NCBI RefSeq assembly: GCF_003441595.1 | Contig: NZ_CP031848.1 | Coordinates: 1,302,001 to 1,366,000 of the forward strand | Length of the DNA: 64,000 nt | Origin: Marinobacter sp. Arc7-DN-1 | Lineage (GTDB): Bacteria; Pseudomonadota; Gammaproteobacteria; Pseudomonadales; Oleiphilaceae | Reading direction: 5' to 3' | In this document: positions 49,680 through 58,781 of the stretch, piece by piece | Layout of the letters: every line of letters starts with the position of its first letter | How positions within the stretch are numbered: the first letter of the stretch is position 1 | Program-made: the position numbers and the translations under genes | The notes under the pieces: model-generated | Database searches by the model: none | What the model saw: the letters and a program-made list of their open reading frames with translations, nothing else | What the model was told of the DNA's origin: nothing

Positions 49680-50503
49680 ACACTTTACATGACCGGACCG
49701 TTTTTATTACCGGCGCCAGCCGCGGCATTGGCCGGGCCATTGCCCTCGCCTGTGCCCGACAGGGAGCCAATGTGGTGATTGCCGCGAAGTCGGACACACC
49801 ACACCCGAAGCTCCCCGGCACCATTCACAGTGTGGCAGAGGAAGTACGCGAGGCCGGTGGCCAGGCATTGCCCCTGGTTCTGGATGTGAGGGATGAGAAG
49901 CAGATTCGCCAGCGTATTGATGAAGCCGGCGGGCATTTCGGGGGCATCGACGCCCTGATCAATAACGCCGGCGCAATCCGGCTGACTGGGGTGGAAAATC
50001 TCAAGGTCAGCCGTTACGACCTGATGCATCAGGTCAACGCCCGGGCGGTGATGGCATGCAGCCAGGCAGCCTTGCCCTGGCTGAAGCAGTCAGACCGGGC
50101 CCATATCCTGAGCCTGTCGCCGCCCCTGAACCTGAACACCCGGTGGTTTGCCCAGTACGGCCCCTACACTACGACAAAATACGCCATGACCATGCTGAGC
50201 CTGGGCATGGCCGAAGAATTCCGGCGCTACGGCATTGCCGTTAACACCCTGTGGCCGAAAACCCTGATAGCCACAGCGGCCATCGAGTTTGAAGTGGGCG
50301 GGCCGCAAATGATGGCCCAGGGCCGCAAGCCGGACATCATGGCCGATGCCGCTGTCAGCATTTTAAGCCGCTCGGCCGATACCATGACCGGCCAGAATCT
50401 GATCGACGAAGACCTGCTCAGGAAGGACGGCATTAACGATTTCGAACATTACCGGTACGCACCGGGCGACAAGCCGCTGTTGCCGGACCTGTTCCTGGAT
50501 TAG
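49676..50503 (+). CDS. atuG: Short-chain dehydrogenase AtuG
   Basis: This 275-residue SDR has TGASRGIGRAIALACARQGANVV as the Rossmann motif and NNAGAI centrally. YGPYTTTKYAMTMLSLGMAEEF supplies the YxxxK active site, preceded by a SLSPPLNL segment where the catalytic Ser lies. The long C-terminal part (ENLIDEDLLRKDGINDFEHY-like, here GQNLIDEDLLRKDG) is common in this SDR subgroup. It overlaps atuF as ATGA. Which atu step it serves is not known for certain. Confidence 0.88.
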   Translation: MNTLHDRTVFITGASRGIGRAIALACARQGANVVIAAKSDTPHPKLPGTIHSVAEEVREAGGQALPLVLDVRDEKQIRQRIDEAGGHFGGIDALINNAGAIRLTGVENLKVSRYDLMHQVNARAVMACSQAALPWLKQSDRAHILSLSPPLNLNTRWFAQYGPYTTTKYAMTMLSLGMAEEFRRYGIAVNTLWPKTLIATAAIEFEVGGPQMMAQGRKPDIMADAAVSILSRSADTMTGQNLIDEDLLRKDGINDFEHYRYAPGDKPLLPDLFLD

Positions 50504-50571
50504 TGTCCCGGGGCATAGGTTGTTTCGGGGCTCGACGTTAGTACGATAATAAACAGACAACTGGACAGACC

Positions 50572-52401
50572 ATGAGCCAGGACAACGTATCCGCACTGGA
50601 CATAGCCCGCAGCCTGCCAGGCGTTATCCGGCGCCTGCCGGCCATTACCCGGGGTCTGTATTACTATGCCCTGAAAAACGAGAGCCGGGCGCTGACCCTT
50701 GGCACCCTCATCGAAACCAATGCCAATCGTGTCGGCAACCGGCCAGCCATCCTGTTTGAGGACCGCGCCATCACCTGGCGCGAGTTCAATGGTTGGGCCA
50801 ACCGTATCGCCCGCTACCTGCAGGACCAGGGGCTCAGAAAAGGCGATGCAATTGCAGTGTTTCTGGAAAACCGCCCGGAGCTTCTTGCCGTCGTAGCCGG
50901 CGCCGCCAAACTCGGCGTGGCCTGTGCCATGCTCAACACGTCCCAGAAAGGCAAGGTACTCGAGCACAGCATCAACCTGATTGAACCGAAGATGGTTGTT
51001 GTCGGGGAAGAACTGATCGAGGCCTTTGACGGGATAAAGACAGGGCTCAGAACCGACCATCCCCAGCCATTCCAGTTTCTGGCGGATACCAACACCCTGA
51101 ACGCCTTTGGCGATGCCCCGGACGGCTATACCAACATGGCCGAGCAGGTGAGCACCTTCAACAGCGACAGCCCGGTTCTGAGCGATCCGCCGAGAATGGG
51201 CGACACCGCCATCTACCTGTTCACCTCTGGCACCACCGGCCTGCCCAAGGCAGCCCCGGGCTCCCACCGAAAATTCATCAAGGCTTATGGCGGGTTTGGC
51301 CTGATGTCTCTCGCCATGGAGCCGGAGGATGTACTCTACTGCACCCTGCCCCTCTACCATGGCACCGCACTGCTGGTGTGCTGGGGCTCCGTGCTGGCTG
51401 GCGGCTCCGCCATTGCCCTGCGCCGCAAGTTTTCCGCCAGCGCCTTCTGGGACGATGTCCGACGCTACAAAGCCACCACTTTTGGTTACGTCGGTGAACT
51501 CTGCCGCTACCTCCTCAACCAGCCGCCCGGAGAGCAGGATCGTAACCACAACCTGACCAAGATGATTGGCAACGGCCTGCGCCCATCCATCTGGAAAGAA
51601 TTCAAGGAGCGCTTCGGCATCGAGACCGTGGCGGAACTCTACGCCTCCAGCGAGGGCAACATCGGCTTCAGCAACTTCTTCAACATGAACAACACCGTCG
51701 GCTTCTCCACCGCTCCCTACAAACTGGTGAAATTCCACGACGGCACGCGGGACCCGGTTCGCAACGGAAAGGGCTTCATGCAGGAAGTCGCCAAAGGTGA
51801 ACCCGGCCTGCTAATTGGCGAAATCACCAAGACATGGTCCTTCGAGGGCTACACCCAGACAGAGGCCACGGAAAAGTCCATCCTGCGCAACGCCTTCAGA
51901 AAAGGCGACGCCTGGTTCAATACCGGGGATGTCCTGAAAGAAATCGGCTGTGGCCATCTGCAGTTCGTCGACCGTATGGGGGATACCTTCCGCTGGAAAG
52001 GCGAGAATGTCTCCACCACGGAGGTGGAGAACATCATCGACGGTTCCGGACTGGTCGAGGAAGCCATCGTCTACGGCGTCAAAATCCCCGGCACCAACGG
52101 CAAAGCCGGCATGGTGACCCTGGTCCCGCAAAACAACGGCAGCCCGTTAGACGTCAACAGACTGTTCACCTACCTCCGGGACAACCTGCCAGCCTATGCC
52201 ATTCCGGTGTTTGTGCGTGTGACCCACGCCATCGAGAAAACGGGGACATTCAAGTACCGGAAAGTGGATATCCAGAAAGCTGGTTACTCACTTGGCGATT
52301 CCGGTGAGGAAGTTTATGCCTGGTTGCCTCGTACTGACGGGTATACCTTGCTTACGCCGGAGTTGGTTGGTGACATTGACGGTGGCAAGGTGAGCTTTTG
52401 A
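50572..52401 (+). CDS. atuH: Acyl-CoA synthetase AtuH (FATP/VLACS type)
   Basis: The 609-residue adenylate-forming enzyme belongs to the very-long-chain/FATP branch. YLFTSGTTGLPKAA is the AMP-binding P-loop motif, ELYASSEGNIGFSN the A5-type motif, and RMGDTFRWKGENVSTTEVE the hinge and C-domain motif. In the atu cluster it would activate citronellate or related acids to CoA thioesters. A 68-base gap separates it from atuG. It is the last gene of the operon. Confidence 0.88.
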   Translation: MSQDNVSALDIARSLPGVIRRLPAITRGLYYYALKNESRALTLGTLIETNANRVGNRPAILFEDRAITWREFNGWANRIARYLQDQGLRKGDAIAVFLENRPELLAVVAGAAKLGVACAMLNTSQKGKVLEHSINLIEPKMVVVGEELIEAFDGIKTGLRTDHPQPFQFLADTNTLNAFGDAPDGYTNMAEQVSTFNSDSPVLSDPPRMGDTAIYLFTSGTTGLPKAAPGSHRKFIKAYGGFGLMSLAMEPEDVLYCTLPLYHGTALLVCWGSVLAGGSAIALRRKFSASAFWDDVRRYKATTFGYVGELCRYLLNQPPGEQDRNHNLTKMIGNGLRPSIWKEFKERFGIETVAELYASSEGNIGFSNFFNMNNTVGFSTAPYKLVKFHDGTRDPVRNGKGFMQEVAKGEPGLLIGEITKTWSFEGYTQTEATEKSILRNAFRKGDAWFNTGDVLKEIGCGHLQFVDRMGDTFRWKGENVSTTEVENIIDGSGLVEEAIVYGVKIPGTNGKAGMVTLVPQNNGSPLDVNRLFTYLRDNLPAYAIPVFVRVTHAIEKTGTFKYRKVDIQKAGYSLGDSGEEVYAWLPRTDGYTLLTPELVGDIDGGKVSF

Positions 52402-52480
52402 TATTGGCCTGCTTGTTTTGGCCCTGGCCTCAGGAGTCGGTGCAGGGCTGTGCCGGGCGGATATATCTCCATTGCTGGAC

Positions 52481-52589
52481 GTTGGCGGTTGGAGCCCCCT
52501 CCCAAAAATGTGCGGAGCCATGGATGGCGGAGCCCAAGCGCACATGGATGTGCTTGTAGCGTTTTTTGGGAGGGGCTCCAACCGTCAAC
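52481..52589 (-). repeat. Palindromic intergenic element, copy 6
   Basis: Arms 52481-52508 and 52562-52589 pair over about 27 positions with one bulged C and one mismatch. The 53-base core (52509-52561) is in minus orientation, with GCCATGGATGGC first and CACATGGATGTG second. It lies between the convergent atuH and the quinone oxidoreductase gene. The core shares the GGAGCC/GGCTCC flank of the second hairpin with copy 7. Confidence 0.92.
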
Positions 52590-52621
52590 CTCCCCCCCCA
52601 GCCATCAGGCTACGTTATAAC

Positions 52622-53602
52622 TCAAGAGCCGACTTTCAGCACAACCTTCCCGGTAGCCCGCCGTTCGGTCAACGCCCCCAGAGCCTTGGCGAAGTCCTCG
52701 AACTCAAAGACTTCGCTGATTTTCGGATCAATTTTGCCTTCGCCGTAGAGCTTCATCAGCTCCATCATGTTCTGGGCACTGGCCTCAGGCTCGCGCTGGG
52801 TAAAGCTGCCCCAGAACACGCCGACCACAGAACAGCCTTTCAGCAGGGTGAGATTCGCCGGAATCTTCGGAATATCACCGGCGGCAAAGCCGATTATGAG
52901 GTGGCGGCCGTTCCAGGCCATAGCCCGCAGGGCCTGTTCGGTGAAGTCACCGCCAACGGGATCGTAGATCACATCCACGCCTTTGCTCTTCGTGAGCTTC
53001 TTGACAGCGTCTTTCAGAGGCTCTTCGGTGTAGTTAATCAGTTCATCAGCACCGGCGGCTTTTGCGACGGCGAGTTTCTCGGCGGAGCTGGCGGCGGCGA
53101 TGACTTTCGCACCCATGGCTTTGCCCAGTTCCACCGTCGCCAGACCGACACCACCGCTGGCGCCGAGTACCAGAAGCGTCTCGCCAGGCTGGAGGTTTGC
53201 CCGCTGCTTGAGTGCGTAATAGGAGGTGGCGTAGACCATTGTGAAAGCGGCGGCCTTTTCATCAGACATGCCTTCGGGAATTGGCAGCAGGTTCTGCTCG
53301 GGAACTACAACTTCTTCGGCAAAAGCACCGTAACCGGTCAGGCCAGCTACCCGATCACCCACGTTGAAACGGGTAACTTTCTCACCAACGCCGATAACCT
53401 CACCGGACATCTCGCCGCCCGGTGAAAACGGCATGTTGGGTTTAAGCTGGTACTTGCCCTCAATAATCAGGGTATCCGGGAAGTTCAGGCCCGCAGCTTT
53501 AACGCGCACCTTCACACCGTGACCTTTAACATCCGGGCTGGGCACGTCTTCGATGACGAGCTTTTCGGCCGGGCCGTATTCCTTGCAGAGGATGGCTTTC
53601 AT
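52622..53602 (-). CDS. NADPH:quinone oxidoreductase family protein (zinc-free MDR)
   Basis: The 326-residue protein is a medium-chain dehydrogenase/reductase without catalytic zinc ligands. The N-terminal GroES-like part contains LNFPDTLIIEGKYQ, typical of the QOR group. LLVLGASGGVGLATVELGKAMGA is the NADPH-binding motif, and VIYDPVGGD follows. It probably reduces quinones or enoyl-type substrates. The gene is convergent with atuH and has its own promoter region, so a link to terpene catabolism is only positional. Confidence 0.9.
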   Translation of the reverse strand: MKAILCKEYGPAEKLVIEDVPSPDVKGHGVKVRVKAAGLNFPDTLIIEGKYQLKPNMPFSPGGEMSGEVIGVGEKVTRFNVGDRVAGLTGYGAFAEEVVVPEQNLLPIPEGMSDEKAAAFTMVYATSYYALKQRANLQPGETLLVLGASGGVGLATVELGKAMGAKVIAAASSAEKLAVAKAAGADELINYTEEPLKDAVKKLTKSKGVDVIYDPVGGDFTEQALRAMAWNGRHLIIGFAAGDIPKIPANLTLLKGCSVVGVFWGSFTQREPEASAQNMMELMKLYGEGKIDPKISEVFEFEDFAKALGALTERRATGKVVLKVGS

Positions 53603-53967
53603 GGGCTCTCCGTTGGTATTTGATCGGGTTTCAGGCCGGGGTTTGCCTGCTACTTGATACCCGTCAAGCTAAACACAGTCTAACCATGAAGCAAATAAAG
53701 TTCTCTTATTGAACCCCATAAGCCCTGCTTATTTCCTTCCACTTACCGGCCAGACGCATCAGGGACATAACGGCTCCGTACAGCAGGACGTACAGCAGAA
53801 CAAAGGTAAGTTGGATACAAGATACCTCTGCGTCATGGATCACAGTCCGTCAGATTGCCCATTTTGCCAACCAACCCCTGAAGATGAACCAAAAGGCGTT
53901 TTCCGCTATCCTTCGCGCTCGGAAATTCGCCGCCAGGCCACTCCTTGTTCACTATTCAGGGCCCGCC
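53603..53967. other. 365-base intergenic region
   Basis: The gap between the divergent quinone oxidoreductase and the TRIC-family gene holds no convincing gene. A plus-strand frame (53709-53993) includes a CPFC pattern but lacks a ribosome binding site and runs into the next gene in another frame. Promoters for both flanking genes must lie here; I see no clear consensus box. Confidence 0.55.
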
Positions 53968-54585
53968 ATGCTCGACGTCATCTACGTGCTTGAAATGATT
54001 GGAATCATCGCGTTTGCCATTTCCGGCATGATCATGGCGCGTTCCAAGAATATGGACCCTGTCGGCGTGTTTACCATCGGATTCATTACGGCCCTCGGCG
54101 GCGGCACCCTCCGGGACATGATCATGGACAACCACCCGGTTTACTGGATCAAGCACCAGGAACAGCCCATTCTGATTCTGGGTATGGCGATTGTGTTCAG
54201 TTACTGGAATCGGGCCGAGCGGATTCGCGAGTCCAGAATCGTATTCCCTGACGCCATCGGCCTCGGTGTCTTTTCCATACTGGGCGCTCAACTGGCTCTC
54301 GATATGGGGCACTCCTGGTTTATCGCCTCGCTTCTCGGGGTGATGACCGGCACCTTTGGTGGCGCACTTCGGGACACTCTGTGTAACGAGGTACCCTACA
54401 TATTCCGCAAGGACCAGATCTACGCATCCATTTCCTTCGCCGGGTGCTGGCTGTATTTCGTGTGCCAGTGGTTCCTTGAGAACGAAACCCTGTCCCTGAC
54501 CATTGGGCTGCTGTTTATCACACTCGTGCGCATGCTTGCGGTGCGGTTTGATATCCGGCTGCAGCGGGACCCTCACGGAAACTGA
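53968..54585 (+). CDS. TRIC cation channel/UPF0126 family membrane protein
   Basis: From MLDVIYVLEMIGIIAFAISGM the protein is 205 residues with seven membrane helices in two similar halves. Each half carries a GGG(T/A)(L)RD motif: ITALGGGTLRDMIM and MTGTFGGALRDTLCNEVP, the family hallmark (YicG/YadS, prokaryotic TRIC). Some members conduct K+; others may move amino acids such as glycine. The longer frame from 53884 adds a non-family basic stretch, so I prefer this start. Confidence 0.88.
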   Translation: MLDVIYVLEMIGIIAFAISGMIMARSKNMDPVGVFTIGFITALGGGTLRDMIMDNHPVYWIKHQEQPILILGMAIVFSYWNRAERIRESRIVFPDAIGLGVFSILGAQLALDMGHSWFIASLLGVMTGTFGGALRDTLCNEVPYIFRKDQIYASISFAGCWLYFVCQWFLENETLSLTIGLLFITLVRMLAVRFDIRLQRDPHGN

Positions 54586-54622
54586 CCGCACTTTTCGGAT
54601 GTGACAAACTGTCAATCATCCC

Positions 54623-54664
54623 TTGGCCCTGGGCCAACCAGCCGGTAAGATTGCCGTTTTTTTT
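54623..54664 (+). terminator. Terminator-like region after the TRIC-family gene
   Basis: A perfect short hairpin TTGGCC/GGCCAA (54623-54637, loop CTG) is followed by a weaker CGGTA/TGCCG hairpin that runs straight into eight T residues (54657-54664). It lies 38 bases after the stop codon and 75 bases before the permease gene start. Confidence 0.65.
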
Positions 54665-54739
54665 CATGCACTCCACGTTTTCCATTCAGATCAGCCCCCA
54701 AACACTAACTTTCAGCATCCTGCGAGGCAGACACCCGTC

Positions 54740-56038
54740 ATGCTTGAACGACTGTTCCAACTCCAGGCCCACGGCACCACTGTTCGTAAAGAAGTGGTCG
54801 CGGGCATAACCACCTTCCTGACCATGGCCTACATCATCGTGGTCAACCCCAGCATCCTTTCTTCCGCCGGCATGGATTTCGGGGCCATCTTTGTTGCCAC
54901 GTGTCTGGCTGCCGTAATTGGCACCCTGATCATGGGTCTGTGGGCCAACTACCCGATTGCGCTGGCGCCCGGCATGGGGCTGAACGCCTTTTTCTCCTTC
55001 ACCGTAGTTGGCAGCATGGGCTACAGCTGGCAGGTGGCGCTGGGGGCAGTATTCCTGTCCGGCTTCCTGTTCTTCCTGCTGAGCATTTTCAAGATCCGGG
55101 AATGGATCATTAACAGTATTCCCATGTCCCTGCGTTTCGGCATTTCGGCGGGTATTGGTTTCTTCCTGGCCCTGATCGCCCTGAAGAACGCCGGCATTGT
55201 GGTCGACCACCCGGCAACGCTGGTCGGTCTCGGTGAAGTCAAGGTGGCAGAGAGTCTGTTGTTCTTTGGCGGCTTTGTGCTGATCTGTGCACTGTCGTTC
55301 CGACAGGTAACCGGTGCGGTGATGATCGGCATTGTTGCGGTCACCGGCGTTGCGATGGCACTGGGCATGGTGGAATACAAAGGCCTCGTATCAGCACCTC
55401 CGGGTCTGGCCCCTACCTTTATGCAACTGGACGTGGCCGGTGCCCTGAACGTGGGTATGATCAGCGTGGTCTTTGCGTTCCTTTTCGTTGATCTGTTTGA
55501 CACCTCCGGAACGCTCATCGGTGCTGCCCAGCGTGGCGGACTACTGGACAAGGACGACAAGCTCCCTCGGCTTGGCCGCGCGCTGATGTCGGATTCCGTC
55601 GCCACCATGTCCGGTGCCGCGCTTGGCACCTCGACCACCACCAGTTACATTGAATCCACAGCCGGTATTTCCGCCGGCGGCCGTACCGGCCTGACTGCAG
55701 TGGTAGTAGCGACGCTGTTCCTGGCCAGTCTTCTGCTGTCACCGATTGCCAGTATTATCCCGGCCTACGCCACGGCACCAGCACTGCTTTATGTGGCCGT
55801 TCTGATGGCCAGCGGTCTCAAGCTGATCGACTGGGACGACGTTACCGATGCCGCTCCCGCGGTGGTCACCGCGCTGATGATGCCGCTGACCTTTTCTATC
55901 GCCAACGGCATTGCCCTGGGCTTTATCACCTACGCCCTTCTGAAGGCACTGAGTGGCCGCTGGTCTGACCTGAATCCCAGTGTTGCTATTATTGCCGTTG
56001 TCTTTATCCTGAAATTCATTTTCCTGGACGTGGCATAG
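54740..56038 (+). CDS. AzgA-type purine permease (adenine/guanine/hypoxanthine)
   Basis: From MLERLFQLQAHGTTVRKEVVAGITTFLTMAYI the protein is 432 residues, the normal length of the AzgA group of NCS2 carriers. GMGLNAFFSFTVVGSMGYSW and FLFVDLFDTSGTLIG are signature helices, and GTSTTTSYIESTAGISAGGRTGL carries the conserved substrate-site Glu. Adenine, guanine or hypoxanthine uptake is expected. It lies 30 bases upstream of apt, which would trap imported adenine as AMP. A longer frame from 54623 is not supported because it starts in the terminator. Confidence 0.92.
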   Translation: MLERLFQLQAHGTTVRKEVVAGITTFLTMAYIIVVNPSILSSAGMDFGAIFVATCLAAVIGTLIMGLWANYPIALAPGMGLNAFFSFTVVGSMGYSWQVALGAVFLSGFLFFLLSIFKIREWIINSIPMSLRFGISAGIGFFLALIALKNAGIVVDHPATLVGLGEVKVAESLLFFGGFVLICALSFRQVTGAVMIGIVAVTGVAMALGMVEYKGLVSAPPGLAPTFMQLDVAGALNVGMISVVFAFLFVDLFDTSGTLIGAAQRGGLLDKDDKLPRLGRALMSDSVATMSGAALGTSTTTSYIESTAGISAGGRTGLTAVVVATLFLASLLLSPIASIIPAYATAPALLYVAVLMASGLKLIDWDDVTDAAPAVVTALMMPLTFSIANGIALGFITYALLKALSGRWSDLNPSVAIIAVVFILKFIFLDVA

Positions 56039-56068
56039 CCCGCGGCCGGAACAACTACCGGATCTGTT

Positions 56069-56611
56069 ATGGATTATTTCTCAGAGAGCATCAAAACAGC
56101 TATTCGCACCGTACCGGACTGGCCGAAGCCCGGTGTCGCCTTCCGCGACATCACCACGGTACTTCAGGACAAGACCGCCTTCCGGAAGCTGATTGATGCC
56201 TTTGTACATCGCTACCACGGCCACAGGATTGACGCTGTCGCCGCCGTTGATGCCCGTGGCTTTATCATTGGCTCGGCACTGGCCTATGAGCTGAACGCCT
56301 CTCTGGTACTGGTTCGCAAGAAGGGCAAGTTGCCATTCGACACCCTGGTTGAAGACTACGAGCTGGAGTACGGCACGGCCTCCGTCGAGCTGCATAAGGA
56401 TGCGTTCAAGTCCGGTGACAAAGTCGTACTGGTGGATGACCTGATTGCCACGGGCGGCACCATGCTGGCGGCAAGCCGCCTGATCCGGCGGATCGGTGCG
56501 GAGATTGTGGAAGTCGCCGCCATGATTGATCTGCCCGACCTCGGAGGCTCACGGAAGCTGCAGGATGAGGGGCTTCAGGTTTATACTGTGTGCTCTTTTG
56601 AAGGGGAATAA
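56069..56611 (+). CDS. apt: Adenine phosphoribosyltransferase
   Basis: Apt makes AMP from adenine and PRPP. The protein is 180 residues. [19 protein letters not shown] is the purine-binding segment and [17 protein letters not shown] the PRPP-binding motif. The N-terminal [24 protein letters not shown] segment (here [14 protein letters not shown]) is the Apt signature. It follows the purine permease in a salvage operon. Confidence 0.96.
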   Translation: MDYFSESIKTAIRTVPDWPKPGVAFRDITTVLQDKTAFRKLIDAFVHRYHGHRIDAVAAVDARGFIIGSALAYELNASLVLVRKKGKLPFDTLVEDYELEYGTASVELHKDAFKSGDKVVLVDDLIATGGTMLAASRLIRRIGAEIVEVAAMIDLPDLGGSRKLQDEGLQVYTVCSFEGE

Positions 56612-56634
56612 CCAACAGCAAACAGGAGGCGACC

Positions 56635-57297
56635 ATGCCGGATTACCAACACCACTGGAAGGACGGCACACCCGTTCATCTGCCTCTGGGCAAGATCGTC
56701 TGCATTGGCCGCAATTACGCCGAGCACGCGAAGGAACTGAATAATCCGGTGCCTGATGAGCCATTGCTGTTCATCAAACCCGCTACCTCAGCTGTCCACA
56801 TCACCCGCCCGCTGGACTTCCCCAGAGACAAAGGTGCGGTTCACTTTGAGACCGAGCTGGCCGTACTCATTGGCCGCCCCCTGACCAATGCCACGGCCAG
56901 TGAGGCCGAAGCCGCCATCCTCGGATACGGTCTGGCGCTGGACCTGACGCTGCGGGACCTGCAAAGCAAGCTCAAGGAAAAAGGCCAGCCCTGGGAGCGG
57001 GCCAAAGCCTTTGACGGTGCCTGCCCACTTTCGCCCTTCGTGGCCGCCGAGAAGTTTGCCGGTGGCAATATTCACTTCACGCTGGACATCGATGGCAGCC
57101 GCCAGCAAACCGGCGACACCCGGGACATGCTCAATCCGGTGGCGCCCCTGATTGCCCACATCAGCAGCCAGTTCACTTTGCTGCCCGGTGATATCGTCCT
57201 GACCGGCACCCCCAGGGGCGTCGGCCCGCTGGACTCCGGCCAGACTCTGTCACTGGAACTGGAAGACCTGCTGTTCGTGGAGACCAAAGTGGTTTAA
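56635..57297 (+). CDS. Fumarylacetoacetate hydrolase family protein
   Basis: The 220-residue protein belongs to the FAH superfamily. IVCIGRNYAEHAKEL is the N-terminal signature, and the metal ligands lie in FETELAVLIG and LALDLTLRDLQ. LTGTPRGVGPL closes the active site. Members include oxaloacetate decarboxylase/tautomerase and acylpyruvase enzymes such as YcgM/FAHD1, which is the likeliest group given the short length. Substrate not determined. It follows apt by 23 bases on the same strand. Confidence 0.88.
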   Translation: MPDYQHHWKDGTPVHLPLGKIVCIGRNYAEHAKELNNPVPDEPLLFIKPATSAVHITRPLDFPRDKGAVHFETELAVLIGRPLTNATASEAEAAILGYGLALDLTLRDLQSKLKEKGQPWERAKAFDGACPLSPFVAAEKFAGGNIHFTLDIDGSRQQTGDTRDMLNPVAPLIAHISSQFTLLPGDIVLTGTPRGVGPLDSGQTLSLELEDLLFVETKVV

Positions 57298-57345
57298 CGT
57301 GCAGGCCCGACTAAACCCGAATCCGGTCAAAGGCGTACCTCTGTT

Positions 57346-58671
57346 ATGGCAAAGAAACCGGTAACCTCCCGAAGTGGGCGCTTTTTCAAACTCGCAGGCA
57401 TGACGGCCTCTGTCGCAGGGCAGTATGCAGGCCAGCGCGCGCGCCGACTGTTCCGAACAGAAAATGATGAAGGCGCCCAGAGCGAGAGTTACACCCGCAT
57501 GGCGGACCAGATTGCCGACACCCTCGGAGAGCTCAAGGGCGCGGTTATGAAGGTGGGCCAGATTGCCTCCCAGACCCAGGATTTTCTGCCCAGGGAGTTT
57601 TCAGACGCGCTGGAGAAGCTGCAGAGAGAAGCGCCTCCGATGCCGTTTGAGGTGATCGTCGAGCAGATTGAGTCAGAGTTGGGAAAACCGGTCCCCGAAC
57701 TGTTCGAATATCTGCAGGAAACCCCTTACGCCGCAGCCTCAATCGGCCAGGTGCACCGGGCGCGGCTGCAGGACGGTACCGATGTCATTGTGAAAGTTCA
57801 GTACCCCGGTGTGGACGAGTCCTGCGATTCCGATCTGAAGCAACTGCGTATGGCCCTGAAACTGGGTGGCTTGCTGAAGATGCCCAGGGAATCTGTTGAC
57901 CGTCTGTTCGCGGAGATTCGTGAGCGGCTCAAAGAGGAACTGGACTATGAGAATGAAGCGAGGAATATAGAACTCTTCCGCCAATTCCACGAGAACCAGC
58001 CGTGGGTCCTTATTCCCGCTGTGGCGGAAAGCCATTCAACCCGTCGTGTCCTTACAATGGAACTGGTTGAGGGCGACCATGTCAGCAAAGTCACCCGTGA
58101 CCGGTACAACCAGGACACCATCAACCTGATCGGCCACCGGATCTTCACCCTGATGGCAGACCAGTTGTTCCGCTTCCAGTGTATCCACGGCGACCCCCAT
58201 GCCGGCAACTTCGCCTACCGTCCCGACGGAACCATCATCGTGTACGACTTCGGGTGCGTGAAGAAACTGAAACCGGAGATTGTCGAGGCTTACCGCAACG
58301 CCCTGGTGGCCGCCCTGAACGAGGATTATGAAGCCCTGGACAGCTACCTCATTGACCTCGGCGCCCGGGTCGGCAGCCAACCAGCGGTGGATGGAGCCTA
58401 CTACGCCATGTGGCGGGATATACTCGTGGTGCCGTTCGAACACGACGAGCCCTATGACTTTGGCGAATCCGAAATTCACAAGCGGGTGGCCGCGAAAACC
58501 AGCACTGTTTTCAAATATCTCGACTATTTCAAACCACCGGTAGAGAGTATTTTTATCGACCGGATGATCGCCGGCCATTACTGGATGCTGAAGCGGCTGG
58601 GCGTTCAGGCGGCGTTCCGCTCGGAACTGGAAAAATACCTTGGGATTTCGGAGCAGGCTGAACCGGGATGA
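57346..58671 (+). CDS. ABC1 (UbiB/AarF-like) atypical kinase
   Basis: The 441-residue protein is an ABC1-family kinase-like ATPase. The family KxGQ motif appears in GAVMKVGQIASQTQDFLP, AAASIGQVHRA is the Ala-rich loop that replaces the P-loop, and GDPHAGNFAYR with YDFGCVKKL gives the catalytic and metal-binding motifs. It lacks the two C-terminal membrane helices of classical UbiB, so it is probably a second ABC1 paralogue and not UbiB itself. The last four codons and the stop lie inside the left arm of palindromic element copy 7. Confidence 0.9.
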   Translation: MAKKPVTSRSGRFFKLAGMTASVAGQYAGQRARRLFRTENDEGAQSESYTRMADQIADTLGELKGAVMKVGQIASQTQDFLPREFSDALEKLQREAPPMPFEVIVEQIESELGKPVPELFEYLQETPYAAASIGQVHRARLQDGTDVIVKVQYPGVDESCDSDLKQLRMALKLGGLLKMPRESVDRLFAEIRERLKEELDYENEARNIELFRQFHENQPWVLIPAVAESHSTRRVLTMELVEGDHVSKVTRDRYNQDTINLIGHRIFTLMADQLFRFQCIHGDPHAGNFAYRPDGTIIVYDFGCVKKLKPEIVEAYRNALVAALNEDYEALDSYLIDLGARVGSQPAVDGAYYAMWRDILVVPFEHDEPYDFGESEIHKRVAAKTSTVFKYLDYFKPPVESIFIDRMIAGHYWMLKRLGVQAAFRSELEKYLGISEQAEPG

Positions 58672-58768
58672 GGCTCCCAAAACACGCTCCTTGCGGCACA
58701 TCCATGTGACGCTTGGGCTCCGCCATCCATGGCTCCGCACAGTTTTAGGAGCCTCATCCCGATTCAGC
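58657..58768 (+). repeat. Palindromic intergenic element, copy 7, overlapping the ABC1 kinase stop
   Basis: Arms 58657-58683 and 58742-58768 pair over 27 positions with two mismatches. The 58-base core (58684-58741) is in plus orientation, with CACATCCATGTG first and GCCATCCATGGC second. It is the longest core; the CTACAAG part of the other copies reads CTCCTTGCGG here. The first 15 bases of the left arm are coding sequence of the ABC1 kinase. The other side is 13 bases from the sirtuin stop. Confidence 0.92.
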
Positions 58769-58781
58769 CCATTGTGCAGAG

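Noticed and set aside
53709..53993. Open frame of 94 codons with a CPFC pattern
   Set aside because: No ribosome binding site, no recognisable domain, and it overlaps the start of the TRIC-family gene in another frame.
54590..54739. Purine riboswitch upstream of the AzgA permease
   Set aside because: The region holds terminator-like hairpins with a T-run ending the upstream gene; I see no conserved purine aptamer core.
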